Notes: a model not told the origin generated them from the letters alone. Positions 1 through 6,604 are shown, numbered from the stretch's first letter. The stretch is DNA of 7,723 nt from Nitrospirota bacterium (GCA_021795275.1 JAJYPO010000102.1:1-7723), one strand, 5' to 3'. Numbers and translations: made by a program.

Positions 1-500
1 CTCTGTCAACGGGGTTGCGCATGTCCAATATTCTGGGTCTTGAGTGGTCTCAGATAGATCTCGGTCGACGTGTTGCATGGATCCATCCTGATCAGGCAAA
101 AGCAAAAAAGGCGATCGGGGTTCCTCTCTCGGAAGAGGCTATAGGGGTCATCAATCGACAGATTGGGAAAAATGAGCGTTTTGTATTTACTTATGTAGGA
201 AAGCCGATCAAGCGGGTCAATACGCACGCATGGGAAAAAGCGCTAAAAAAAGCGGGAATCAAGGATTTTAGATTTCACGATCTCAGACATACTTGGGCTT
301 CATGGCATGTGCAGGCTGGTACCCCTCTCCATGTTCTTCAGGAATTGGGAGGATGGAACTCCTACCAAATGGTCCAGCGGTATGCTCACCTCGCGCCGGA
401 ACATCTAGCCGAATATGCCGACAAGATTTCCTGCGTCACAAATACGACACACGCCGACCTCAGGGTGATGCTGTGATTATGGCTAAGCCCTTGATAAATA
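1..500. mobile_element. Right-hand edge of an integrated element (prophage, genomic island or ICE), mostly outside the window
   Basis: The inference rests on an intact tyrosine-recombinase catalytic domain ending 24 bases from the 3' end of a complete tRNA-Arg gene. Integrases of this family commonly use the tRNA 3' end as attB and sit next to it. The 24 bases between the integrase stop codon and the tRNA CCA hold no gene. The cargo, the other att copy and the element type cannot be seen. An old remnant with only the integrase left is equally possible. Confidence 0.55.
3..476 (+). CDS. int: Tyrosine recombinase (phage/island integrase), C-terminal catalytic domain; 5' end cut by window edge
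   Basis: This is a site-specific recombinase that integrates or excises a mobile element. The reading frame is open to the window edge, so the N-terminal arm-binding and core-binding domains lie outside and the first codon here is not a start. About 157 codons remain. Numbering from base 3, the visible catalytic set is Arg6 in LSTGLRMSN (box I), a probable beta-hairpin Lys at 33-36 (AKAKK), His92 and Arg95 in HDLRH, Trp118 in LGGW, and the nucleophile Tyr127 (codon at 381-383) in VQRYAHL. The catalytic domain therefore looks complete and undamaged. By eye the gene looks richer in A+T than the nuo genes, which fits foreign origin. It ends 24 bases before the 3' end of a tRNA-Arg gene on the opposite strand, the classic position for a tRNA-targeting integrase. 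Family assignment is firm; which element it belongs to cannot be seen. Confidence 0.93.
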   Translation: MSTGLRMSNILGLEWSQIDLGRRVAWIHPDQAKAKKAIGVPLSEEAIGVINRQIGKNERFVFTYVGKPIKRVNTHAWEKALKKAGIKDFRFHDLRHTWASWHVQAGTPLHVLQELGGWNSYQMVQRYAHLAPEHLAEYADKISCVTNTTHADLRVML

Positions 501-526
501 TGGCGCGCCTGGAGAGATTTGAACTC
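501..526. other. Candidate att site: 3' end of tRNA-Arg (T-arm to CCA)
   Basis: This is the 3' part of the tRNA-Arg gene (CCA, discriminator base, acceptor 3' strand, T-stem 3' strand and T-loop), lying immediately beside the integrase gene. Tyrosine recombinases that target tRNA genes generally leave a direct repeat covering this 3' portion, so the tRNA is rebuilt on integration. The second copy is not in the window, so the exact core and its left limit are inferred from family behaviour only. Confidence 0.4.
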
Positions 527-578
527 CCGACACTCGGAACCGGAATCCGATGCTCTATCCGGACTGAGCTACAGGCGC
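501..578 (-). tRNA. tRNA-Arg, anticodon CCG
   Basis: The minus strand folds into a full 78-base cloverleaf with encoded CCA. The acceptor stem GCGCCTG (572-578) pairs with CAGGCGC (505-511), followed by discriminator G and CCA. The D-stem is GCTC/GAGC with loop AGTCCGGATA. The anticodon stem TCGGA/TCCGA encloses loop TTCCGGT, giving anticodon CCG (plus-strand 541-543), which reads Arg codon CGG. The variable loop is GTGTC. The T-stem GGGAG/CTCTC contains one G-U pair, and the T-loop is TTCAAAT. No mismatch is seen, so the gene should be functional. It has its own upstream promoter. Its 3' end abuts a convergent integrase gene and probably serves as that element's attachment site. No T-rich terminator hairpin is visible just after the CCA, so the transcript may end inside the element. 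Confidence 0.97.
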
Positions 579-601
579 ATTCTGGAAGGAATCGAAATAA
601 G

Positions 602-630
602 AGGATAGACTATCAGCCCTCACCCGTCAA
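602..630 (-). promoter_or_regulatory. Sigma70-type promoter for tRNA-Arg
   Basis: On the minus strand a -35 box TTGACG (625-630) is separated by exactly 17 bases from a -10 box TATCCT (602-607). The -10 box ends 23 bases before the tRNA 5' end at 578, leaving room for a short leader to be removed by RNase P. It lies in the 70-base gap between the DMT-like gene and the tRNA. The -35 box overlaps a small inverted repeat, GCCCT (616-620) and AGGGC (630-634), of unknown meaning. Confidence 0.65.
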
Positions 631-648
631 GGGCGGAAGGTCCTGGAA

Positions 649-1065
649 TTACGTGACAAGGTCCGGTTTTTTCCGATGCTGTCTGTCGGAGAAGGACACG
701 AGCATCACCCCGGCGCAGACGAAGAAAATCCCCGCCCATCGCACCGGCGGTATCCCTTCGGAAAGAAACAAAAGCGCGGAAATGGGGGTCAGAATATATC
801 CGATGGAAGTCAACGGGATGATGTAGGAAACATCCGAAACGGAAAGAAGCTCCATCAGAACCCCGAAATGAAGGGCTTCGAAGGCCGTTCCGAGAAGAAC
901 CTGGGGATTTTTCACGATGGAATAGAGAAAAGTGAAAGAGGTCATGGATGACGTCGTGAATACGGGAACCTGAACCAGTCCCTTCTTGATCAGGACAAAG
1001 CCGACCGCCTCGGACACAAGGCCGGTCAAAAGCAGCAACCATATTTTTTTTCGGGAGAAGCTCAC
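649..1065 (-). CDS. Small DMT/EamA-type membrane protein, four predicted helices
   Basis: This 138-residue very hydrophobic protein is probably an inner-membrane transporter or flippase of the drug/metabolite transporter (DMT) superfamily, in its half-size, four-helix form. Membrane segments are visible at about 8-26, 38-50 or 55-75 (less clear), 80-101 and 107-126, with a basic tail (RQHRKK). The pattern near the end, LFLSEGIPPVRWAGI then FVCAGVML, is typical of the last two helices of EamA/SMR-like repeats (Glu and Pro, then Arg-Trp-x-Gly, then a Gly-rich helix). Such half-size proteins normally act as dimers. The start is GTG at 1063-1065: an in-frame stop lies at 1087-1089 and no ATG, GTG or TTG lies between. 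The ribosome site is weak (GCGCGGA directly before GTG). It follows tatA by 60 bases on the same strand and may share its transcript. The substrate is unknown; an ArnE/F-like lipid-linked sugar flippase or a small-molecule exporter are both possible. Confidence 0.75.
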   Translation of the reverse strand: MSFSRKKIWLLLLTGLVSEAVGFVLIKKGLVQVPVFTTSSMTSFTFLYSIVKNPQVLLGTAFEALHFGVLMELLSVSDVSYIIPLTSIGYILTPISALLFLSEGIPPVRWAGIFFVCAGVMLVSFSDRQHRKKPDLVT

Positions 1066-1125
1066 TCCGCGCGTCCCGAAGCGGTATCAAGCAGCAGAAA
1101 AGCCGTAATCGTTGTTTGGGCGGAT

Positions 1126-1314
1126 CTATTTCTTGGACTCAAGCTTGTCCTCGTGGTCCTGTGTGTCAGGAGAGTCCTTCAGGGAGCGCTTGAAATTCGA
1201 AATGGCCTTCCCCATCCCTGATCCGATTTCCGGGAGCTTCTTGGCCCCGAACAGAAGCATGACGATCAGCAAGATGACGATCAGATGGATTGGCTCGAAA
1301 AGACCTGTCAACAT
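1126..1314 (-). CDS. tatA: Sec-independent (twin-arginine) translocase protein TatA/TatE
   Basis: TatA forms the membrane-passing assembly of the twin-arginine pathway, which exports folded, often cofactor-containing proteins after TatBC recognises their RR signal peptide. This protein has 62 residues, short but within the TatA/E range. It shows a polar N-terminal patch (Glu7, His10), one membrane helix at about 8-22, the hallmark hinge Phe22-Gly23, and an amphipathic helix starting [16 protein letters not shown] (23-38) and running to about 45. A charged, acidic-basic tail follows (about 47-62). The [10 protein letters not shown] motif is characteristic of TatA/E rather than TatB, and the length rules out most TatB proteins. 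The ATG at 1312-1314 is preceded by a strong GGGGAGG site seven bases upstream. No tatB or tatC is adjacent here, so the other subunits must be encoded elsewhere. TatA and TatE cannot be told apart from sequence alone. Confidence 0.93.
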   Translation of the reverse strand: MLTGLFEPIHLIVILLIVMLLFGAKKLPEIGSGMGKAISNFKRSLKDSPDTQDHEDKLESKK

Positions 1315-1527
1315 GATATGTCCTCCCCTTCATTTATTGCCTTCAGGACAATTATACACCAACGGGGAAAGACTTTCTCCCAGCCATGACAAAAAAGAAT
1401 TCGGTCAAGGCTGGAGCAACTCGCGGGGCGGGATTTCCTTCGAACCGTGTATCGTCCCCGGTTCGGGGGTTCCTCCTTAAAAGTCCATTCGCAGTCTCCG
1501 GCCCCCCCCTTTCACGACATTGGGGCG
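1315..1527. other. Gene-free spacer between nuoN and tatA
   Basis: This is the longest non-coding stretch in the window (213 bases). It holds the tatA -10 box and ribosome site at the tatA end. It also has a run of eight C at 1502-1509 and a strong Shine-Dalgarno-like AAGGAGG on the minus strand (1472-1478) with no start codon after it. Two competing small hairpins overlap: CCCCG/CGGGG at 1456-1468, and CGAACC (1441-1446) with GGTTCG (1460-1465). Neither hairpin is followed by a T-run on the minus strand, so no convincing Rho-independent terminator for the nuo operon is visible. I see no credible small gene. Confidence 0.6.
1316..1356 (-). promoter_or_regulatory. Probable tatA promoter -10 box and ribosome binding site
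   Basis: A perfect -10 hexamer TATAAT lies on the minus strand at 1351-1356, 36 bases before the tatA ATG, giving an expected leader of about 30 bases. A strong Shine-Dalgarno GGGGAGG follows in that leader. No good -35 box is found at 16-18 bases (GAGAAA at 17). A TTGTCA at 1387-1392 is too far upstream. The -10 match may be real but activator-dependent, or chance. If real, it uncouples tatA from the nuo operon. Confidence 0.4.
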
Positions 1528-2973
1528 CTATGGGACCAGGATCGCGAGAGAGGTCTCGATGTAGTGGACGAAAGGAAGGGGGAATATTCCCATGATGACC
1601 GTCATCGAGGCGGTCAGGAAAAGAGCGATCTTTTCCATCCTGTTGGGAAGAAACTCGACCGTTTCCTCGGGATCTTTCATGTACATGGCCATGACGACCC
1701 GGATGTAGTAGTAGGCTCCGACAGCGCTCAAGAGAACACCGACGACCGCGAGCCAGGTGAATCCGGCATGGACGGCGGCCATGAAGATGTAGAACTTCGC
1801 CAGGAATCCTCCGAACGGCGGAATTCCGGCAAGGGAAAACATGAAAATGAGCATGAGGAAGGCGGCCATCGGATTCTTCTTGTTCAGGCCGACGAAGTCC
1901 TGGATCTCCTCTCCCTCGACTCCCTTGCGCCTCAGGATGAGAACGATTCCGAAGGCGCCCAGCGTCATAAAGAGGTAGACAAAGAGATAGAACATCAGGG
2001 CAAAGAGGCTTTCCCGGCTCGGATTGAGGAGTCCGATCACGGCATATCCGGCATGGCCGATCGAAGAGTAGGCGAGCATCCGCTTGATGTTTTTCTGGAC
2101 GAGGGCCACGATGTTTCCGATGAGCATCGAAAGGATGGCGATCGTGATGATGAGCCAGGTCCAGTGGTCCTTGTTGGCAGAAAAAGCCACCCAGAAAACC
2201 CTGAGGAAGACGCCGAAGGCCGCGATCTTTCCGACCGAGGCCATGAACCCGGTCACGACGGTGGGCGCCCCTTCGTAAACGTCGGGCGTCCACATATGGA
2301 ACGGAGCCGCCGAGACCTTGAAGGCAAAGCCGACCATCGTGAGGATCATCCCTCCGATCACCATCGGCTTGAGCGCACCCGGATTCTGGACGAAGGCGGC
2401 GAGCCCGCTGATCGTCTCGGTTCCCGAGGCCCCGTACAGGAGGGAAATTCCGTACAGAAAGATGGCTGAGGCAAAGGCTCCCAGGAGAAAGTACTTGAAG
2501 GAGGCTTCGACCGAACGGTGAATCGTCCTCTTGAGCCCCACAAGGACATAAAGACAGAGGGACATGAGCTCGATGCCGAGGAACAGGGTGATCAGGTCGC
2601 CCGCAGAGACCATGATCATCATTCCGACGGCCGCAAAGAGAAGAAAGCCGTAGTACTCCCCGACGTGAATCTCCTCCTTTTCGAGATAGGGAAGGGAAAA
2701 GAGGATGGTGATGATCGTCCCGACATAGATCGCGATCTTGAAGAAGTTGGAGAAGGGGTCGACGATGTAGAGTCCCTGGTAAAGGGGGAGACCTTTTCCA
2801 TTGAGTCCGATCGTGGCGATCATCGCGAAAAACAGCGATGCGATCGCGAAAAGCCCGAGCCAGGAGCGCTTTTCCCTCGGGACGAAAGGCTCCATCAACA
2901 GAAGAAGGCTTCCGAGAACAGTCAGGTATATCTCTGGCATGGTTCCCATAATGTTTACCGGAGAAAAATTCAT
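1528..2973 (-). CDS. nuoN: NADH-quinone oxidoreductase subunit N (complex I, ND2-like antiporter module)
   Basis: NuoN is the membrane-arm subunit next to NuoK and one of three antiporter-like proton-pumping modules of complex I. The protein has 481 residues and about 14 hydrophobic helices, the normal bacterial length. The proton-conducting residues are all present. Glu135 is in the GIEL motif (equivalent of E. coli Glu133). Lys219 is in FAFKVSAAPFHMW (Lys217). Lys249 is in ASVGKIAAFG (Lys247). Lys393 is in GGFLAKFYIF (Lys395). AYSSIGHAGY and SLAGIPPFGG are further family signatures. The frame could begin at two TTG codons just upstream (2974-2979), but the ATG at 2971-2973 has the best spacing, eight bases, from a perfect AAGGAG at 2982-2987. 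It follows nuoM by 66 bases and is the last nuo gene, as in E. coli. Confidence 0.97.
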   Translation of the reverse strand: MNFSPVNIMGTMPEIYLTVLGSLLLLMEPFVPREKRSWLGLFAIASLFFAMIATIGLNGKGLPLYQGLYIVDPFSNFFKIAIYVGTIITILFSLPYLEKEEIHVGEYYGFLLFAAVGMMIMVSAGDLITLFLGIELMSLCLYVLVGLKRTIHRSVEASFKYFLLGAFASAIFLYGISLLYGASGTETISGLAAFVQNPGALKPMVIGGMILTMVGFAFKVSAAPFHMWTPDVYEGAPTVVTGFMASVGKIAAFGVFLRVFWVAFSANKDHWTWLIITIAILSMLIGNIVALVQKNIKRMLAYSSIGHAGYAVIGLLNPSRESLFALMFYLFVYLFMTLGAFGIVLILRRKGVEGEEIQDFVGLNKKNPMAAFLMLIFMFSLAGIPPFGGFLAKFYIFMAAVHAGFTWLAVVGVLLSAVGAYYYIRVVMAMYMKDPEETVEFLPNRMEKIALFLTASMTVIMGIFPLPFVHYIETSLAILVP

Positions 2974-3039
2974 CAACAAAGCTCCTTCATCAACTTGGAC
3001 TCCAAAATTCGATCCGGCACGGCCTCGACCTGTCGGATG

Positions 3040-4539
3040 CTAGTGCAACAGGGCCACCGGAGAGGGCTGTACCTGGCTGACCAGATGGGCCACGCTCTGG
3101 TGGAAGACAGATAGAACGGGATTGGGAATCAGACCGATCACGATCACAAGAACGACAAGGGGGAGGAGCGCGCCCCATTCATAGGGCTTCAGGTCGGGCA
3201 TACCATAGCTTTTCGGTGTATAGACGCCCCAGACAACCCTTGAAAGCATATAGAGGAGGTACATGGCGGACAGGATCACGCCGGTTGTTGCCAGAGAGGA
3301 GACGACCGCGTGATTTCGGAAGGATCCGATCAGAACGAGGAATTCCCCCACGAAGGAGTTCGTTCCCGGGAGAGCCAGAGAGGAAAGGGCGAAGATCACC
3401 AGCAAAGTGGAGAAGACCGGCATCTGCTTTGCGATTCCGCCATATTCGGAGAGAAGCCGTGAATGGGAGCGGTCATACAGGACACCGATGCAAAGGAAAA
3501 GGGCCCCTGTCGTAATCCCGTGGTTCAGCATCTGCATGAGGGCCCCTTCGATCCCCTGCGTATTGAAGACAAAGATGCCGAGCGTCACGACTCCCATGTG
3601 GCTGACAGATGAGTAGGCGATCAGCTTTTTCATGTCTTCCTGGGCCAAGGCCATGAAAGCACCCCAGACAATGGCGATCACGGAAAGGATCAACATGAAG
3701 GGGGTAAAGAAATGGGAGGCATCGGGAAACATGGGAAGCGAAAACCTGAGGAACCCGTAAGCCCCCATCTTGAGCATGATCGAGGCAAGTATGACCGACC
3801 CGGCAGTAGGAGCCTCGACGTGGGCATCCGGCAACCATGTGTGGAAGGGAAACATCGGGATCTTGACGGCGAAGGCGGCAAACATCGCGGCGAAGGCCAG
3901 GATCTGGAAGGTCATGCCATAGTGCTGACCTGTCAGCCGGGTGATGTCGAAGGTATGTCCGCCCACGAAATAAAGGGCGATGATCGTGACCAGCAGCAGC
4001 AGGGAGCCGGCCAGGGTGTAAAGAAAGAACTTGATCGCTGCGTAAATCCGGTTCGGCCCGCCCCAGACGCCGATGATCAGATACATCGGGATCAGCATCG
4101 CCTCCCAGAAGACATAGAAGAGAACGAAGTCGGTCGCGCAGAAAACGCCGATCATCGCCCCCTCCAGAACAAGGAGGTTGATCATGAAGAGAGGAACCTG
4201 CTTCGATATTCCGGCCCAGGAGGTGAGAACCGTCATCGGCATCAGCAGGGTCGTCATCAGGATGAGGACGAGGCTGATGCCATCGATCCCAAGCGCATAA
4301 TGAATATTGGCGAAGGGAATCCAGAGGTGATTTTCGGTAAACTGCATCTGGTAGAGGTGGGGATTATGGCCGATCAGAAGCGACAGAGAAACGACAAACT
4401 CGACTACGGTGATTCCAAGGGCGGCCCATTTCACGGTTCCGTCGGAATCGGGTCGGCGGTAAAAAGGAAGGATGAGCAGGGAGGCCACCACCGGAAAAAA
4501 TATCAGGAAGGTCAGGATAGGAACCGATAAAAAGGTCAT
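3040..4539 (-). CDS. nuoM: NADH-quinone oxidoreductase subunit M (complex I, ND4-like antiporter module)
   Basis: NuoM is the middle antiporter-like proton-pumping module of the complex I membrane arm, between NuoL and NuoN. It has 499 residues and about 14 membrane helices, the usual length. The key residues are present. Glu146 is in FYVFWEAMLIP, the conserved helix-5 glutamate. Lys226 is in FAVKIPMFPFHTWLPDAHVE. Lys257 is in SIMLKMGAYG. Glu399 is in SFVGEFLVL; a glutamate here, where NuoL and NuoN have lysine, is the NuoM signature. His340 lies in the LNHGITTGALFL helix. The ATG at 4537-4539 has a moderate GAGGG site nine bases upstream. It is separated from nuoL by an unusually long 108-base gap and from nuoN by 66 bases, all on the same strand, so one transcript is likely. 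Confidence 0.97.
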   Translation of the reverse strand: MTFLSVPILTFLIFFPVVASLLILPFYRRPDSDGTVKWAALGITVVEFVVSLSLLIGHNPHLYQMQFTENHLWIPFANIHYALGIDGISLVLILMTTLLMPMTVLTSWAGISKQVPLFMINLLVLEGAMIGVFCATDFVLFYVFWEAMLIPMYLIIGVWGGPNRIYAAIKFFLYTLAGSLLLLVTIIALYFVGGHTFDITRLTGQHYGMTFQILAFAAMFAAFAVKIPMFPFHTWLPDAHVEAPTAGSVILASIMLKMGAYGFLRFSLPMFPDASHFFTPFMLILSVIAIVWGAFMALAQEDMKKLIAYSSVSHMGVVTLGIFVFNTQGIEGALMQMLNHGITTGALFLCIGVLYDRSHSRLLSEYGGIAKQMPVFSTLLVIFALSSLALPGTNSFVGEFLVLIGSFRNHAVVSSLATTGVILSAMYLLYMLSRVVWGVYTPKSYGMPDLKPYEWGALLPLVVLVIVIGLIPNPVLSVFHQSVAHLVSQVQPSPVALLH

Positions 4540-4647
4540 TCTTTTTTGCCCTCTTGGTAAAAATGAATTCTTCCGGATGGCGGAGGGGGAGGCACTCCGG
4601 CATCATCGATAAAAAAGGTCTGGAACCGCTCCTTCAATTTAGGGGCG
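4540..4647 (-). other. 108-base gap between nuoL and nuoM
   Basis: This is the longest gap inside the nuo cluster. On the minus strand it contains a perfect AAGGAG (4629-4634) with no ATG, GTG or TTG at usable spacing, then a T6 run, then a pyrimidine-rich segment. A weak inverted repeat CCGGA (4573-4577) with TCCGG (4596-4600) encloses 18 bases, and an alternative GGAG/CTCC hairpin with a three-base loop lies at 4588-4598. Neither is strong enough to call a terminator or a riboswitch. An out-of-frame reading of the nuoL end runs through the gap and stops at a TGA overlapping the nuoM ATG, but it has no credible start or homology and is not called a gene. Confidence 0.4.
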
Positions 4648-6582
4648 TCACAACCTGTTGAAGACAAGATAAAAGGCAACCAGGCCGAAGACTCCGATGG
4701 CCATGACCATGGCATAATTCTGCAGCTGGCCTGTCTGATACCGCCGAAGTCCGAGCCCCGCATTTCTGAAAAAAGCCGCGACCCCGTTCACGATTCCATC
4801 GATGACACCCTTGTCCAGCTCTTGCCAGAACAGGCGCCCGACAAGAAAGGACGACCTGACGAAGACAAGATCGTAGAGTTCATCGAAGTACCACTTGTAA
4901 AGAGAGACCTTGTAGAAAAACGGGAGGCCTTTCGCTAGGCTTGCCGGAATGGACGAAGTCCGACCATAAAAGGCCCAGGCGACGAAAATTCCGAAGACCC
5001 CCACAGCAATGGAAAGCCCCTTGAGGGCCGATTCCGAAAGGGAACCTGGGGCAAGACTCTCCTTGGGAAGCGGAAGCTCCTGTGCCAGATATTCGAGGAC
5101 GCCGTAATGCTCTCCGGCCCACCCGGCCGCGATAGCCGCAATGGAGAGAAGAACAAGAGGAATCGTCATCGTCAGGGGGCTTTCATGAGGATGGACCGCA
5201 TGGCCGCCGTGCCCTTCGGAATGGAAGCGCTCTTTCCCCCAGAAAACCAGGAAAAGAAGGCGAAAGCTGTAAAAAGCCGTTAGGACAGCCGTCAACACAC
5301 CGATCAGCCAGAGCATCTGGCCCAGCGGACCTTGCTGATAGGCCGTCACGAGGATGAGATCCTTGCTGTAGTAGCCCGCGAAGGGAGGAATGCCCGAAAG
5401 CGCGAGAGATCCGATCAGCATCGTCACGAAAGTCAGCCCCACATACTTCCTGAGCCCGCCCATCCGGAAGACATCCTGCTCTCCCGAGAGGGAGTGGATC
5501 ACCGATCCTGCGCCAAGAAAGAGGAGCGCCTTGAAGGCTCCGTGGGTCAGGAGATGGAAGATGCCGGCCCCATATCCCCCCAGGCCGCAGACCATGACCA
5601 TGTAGCCGAGCTGGCTCATCGTCGAATAGGCGATGATCTTCTTGATGTCCGGCTGAGTCAGGGCGATCGTGGCGGCGACGATGGCGGTGATGGCCCCTGT
5701 CCAGGCCACGACATGGAGGGCCATTGGAGCGGCGTTGTAGAGAGGATTCATCCGGGCGATCATGAAGACCCCTGCCGTCACCATCGTTGCCGCATGGATG
5801 AGGGCCGAAATGGGCGTAGGACCCTCCATGGCGTCCGGAAGCCATGGGTGAAGGGGAATCTGCGCTGACTTGCCGACAGCCCCGAGGAAGAGCAGGAGTG
5901 CGATGAGATCCAGGACGGGAACATTGACGGATCCATTGAAGGCCGAAGCGATGTTGACCGTCTGATGGAGGTGGGCGGAAACGGCAGGAAAAATATCGGC
6001 AAATCGGACCGACCCAAAAATGGTGTAGGTCAGAAAGATGCCGAGAAGAAAACCGAAGTCGCCGACCCGGTTCATGATAAAGGCTTTGTTCGCCGCAAGC
6101 CAGGAAGGACGGCGTTCGTACCAGTGGACGATCAGGAGGTAGGAGCAGAGTCCGACCGCTTCCCAGAAAATGAACATCTCGACGAGGTTGTCCGAGAGGA
6201 CGAGCATGATCATCGAAAAGGTGAACAGGGAGATATAGGAGAAGAAGCGGTCATAGCCCGAATCCCCGTGCATGTATCCGACCGTGTAAAGGTGGACGAG
6301 CATGGCAACGGTGGTCACCATGAAAAGCATGATGGCGGCCAGGTGGTCATATTGGAGGGATATTCCAATATCAAGATGGCCCGAGCGGATCCAGTCATAG
6401 ACGAAAGTGATCTGGGGCGGGTCTGTGAAGCTTTTGAAAAACTCCATTGTGGCGATGGCCCATGATCCGATCACAAGAGGGAGGGCGATGTAATGGCCCT
6501 TTCCCTTGAAGTACGGCCAGAAGATTCCGACGATCAGAAATCCGACCAGCGGAAGAAGAGGTATAAGCAGAATCGGCATCAT
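4648..6582 (-). CDS. nuoL: NADH-quinone oxidoreductase subunit L (complex I, ND5-like antiporter module)
   Basis: NuoL is the distal proton-pumping module at the tip of the complex I membrane arm. It is 644 residues long, a normal size, with an N-terminal Proton_antipo_N region and the central antiporter fold. A C-terminal extension (about 560-644) should supply the lateral helix running along the arm; its last membrane anchor (about 621-641) is visible. Key residues are Glu141 in FIFWEAVGLCSYLL, Asp175 in NRVGDFGF, Lys238 in AVGKSAQIPLHPWLPDAMEG, His263 in ALIHAATMVTAG, Lys351 in THGAFKALLFLGAG and Lys407 in YYSKDLIL. These match the E. coli set Glu144, Lys229, His254, Lys342 and Lys399. A His-rich loop lies at 454-466 (HSEGHGGHAVHPH). 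The start is the first of two ATG codons (6577-6582); a GAGGGGG site lies nine bases upstream. nuoK ends 22 bases before it. Confidence 0.98.
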   Translation of the reverse strand: MMPILLIPLLPLVGFLIVGIFWPYFKGKGHYIALPLVIGSWAIATMEFFKSFTDPPQITFVYDWIRSGHLDIGISLQYDHLAAIMLFMVTTVAMLVHLYTVGYMHGDSGYDRFFSYISLFTFSMIMLVLSDNLVEMFIFWEAVGLCSYLLIVHWYERRPSWLAANKAFIMNRVGDFGFLLGIFLTYTIFGSVRFADIFPAVSAHLHQTVNIASAFNGSVNVPVLDLIALLLFLGAVGKSAQIPLHPWLPDAMEGPTPISALIHAATMVTAGVFMIARMNPLYNAAPMALHVVAWTGAITAIVAATIALTQPDIKKIIAYSTMSQLGYMVMVCGLGGYGAGIFHLLTHGAFKALLFLGAGSVIHSLSGEQDVFRMGGLRKYVGLTFVTMLIGSLALSGIPPFAGYYSKDLILVTAYQQGPLGQMLWLIGVLTAVLTAFYSFRLLFLVFWGKERFHSEGHGGHAVHPHESPLTMTIPLVLLSIAAIAAGWAGEHYGVLEYLAQELPLPKESLAPGSLSESALKGLSIAVGVFGIFVAWAFYGRTSSIPASLAKGLPFFYKVSLYKWYFDELYDLVFVRSSFLVGRLFWQELDKGVIDGIVNGVAAFFRNAGLGLRRYQTGQLQNYAMVMAIGVFGLVAFYLVFNRL

Positions 6583-6604
6583 GTAATAAAGCCCCCTCGG
6601 CAGA

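Noticed and set aside
293..826. Plus-strand open frame of 177 codons spanning the integrase 3' end, the tRNA and part of the DMT gene
   Set aside because: It contains the translation of the tRNA-Arg complement (a stretch of the RLERFELPT kind), a well-known false protein produced by tRNA genes. It overlaps three supported features.
1441..1468. Possible Rho-independent terminator after nuoN
   Set aside because: The stems are only 5-6 base pairs, mutually exclusive, and not followed by a T-run on the transcribed strand.
1352..2293. Minus-strand open frame of 313 codons in another frame of nuoN running into the spacer
   Set aside because: It is an Arg/Pro/Gly-rich out-of-frame reading of nuoN. 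Its tail in the spacer has no start or ribosome site of its own.
1447..2469. Plus-strand open frame of 340 codons opposite nuoN
   Set aside because: The product is highly charged with repeated Glu, Asp, His and Arg, as expected when a hydrophobic membrane gene is read antisense. There is no domain and no ribosome site.
2974..3039. ATCCG/CGGAT inverted repeat between nuoM and nuoN
   Set aside because: It is a five-base stem with a 17-base loop and no T-run. This is within chance expectation for GC-rich spacers.
3712..4530. Plus-strand open frame of 272 codons opposite nuoM
   Set aside because: It has the same antisense signature of a membrane protein gene: charged, low-complexity, no recognisable fold, fully inside nuoM.
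4364..4606. 80-codon minus-strand frame starting ATG ATG in the nuoL-nuoM gap
   Set aside because: The AAGGAG is more than 20 bases away, the frame mostly overlaps the nuoM start in another frame, and the product has no recognisable character.
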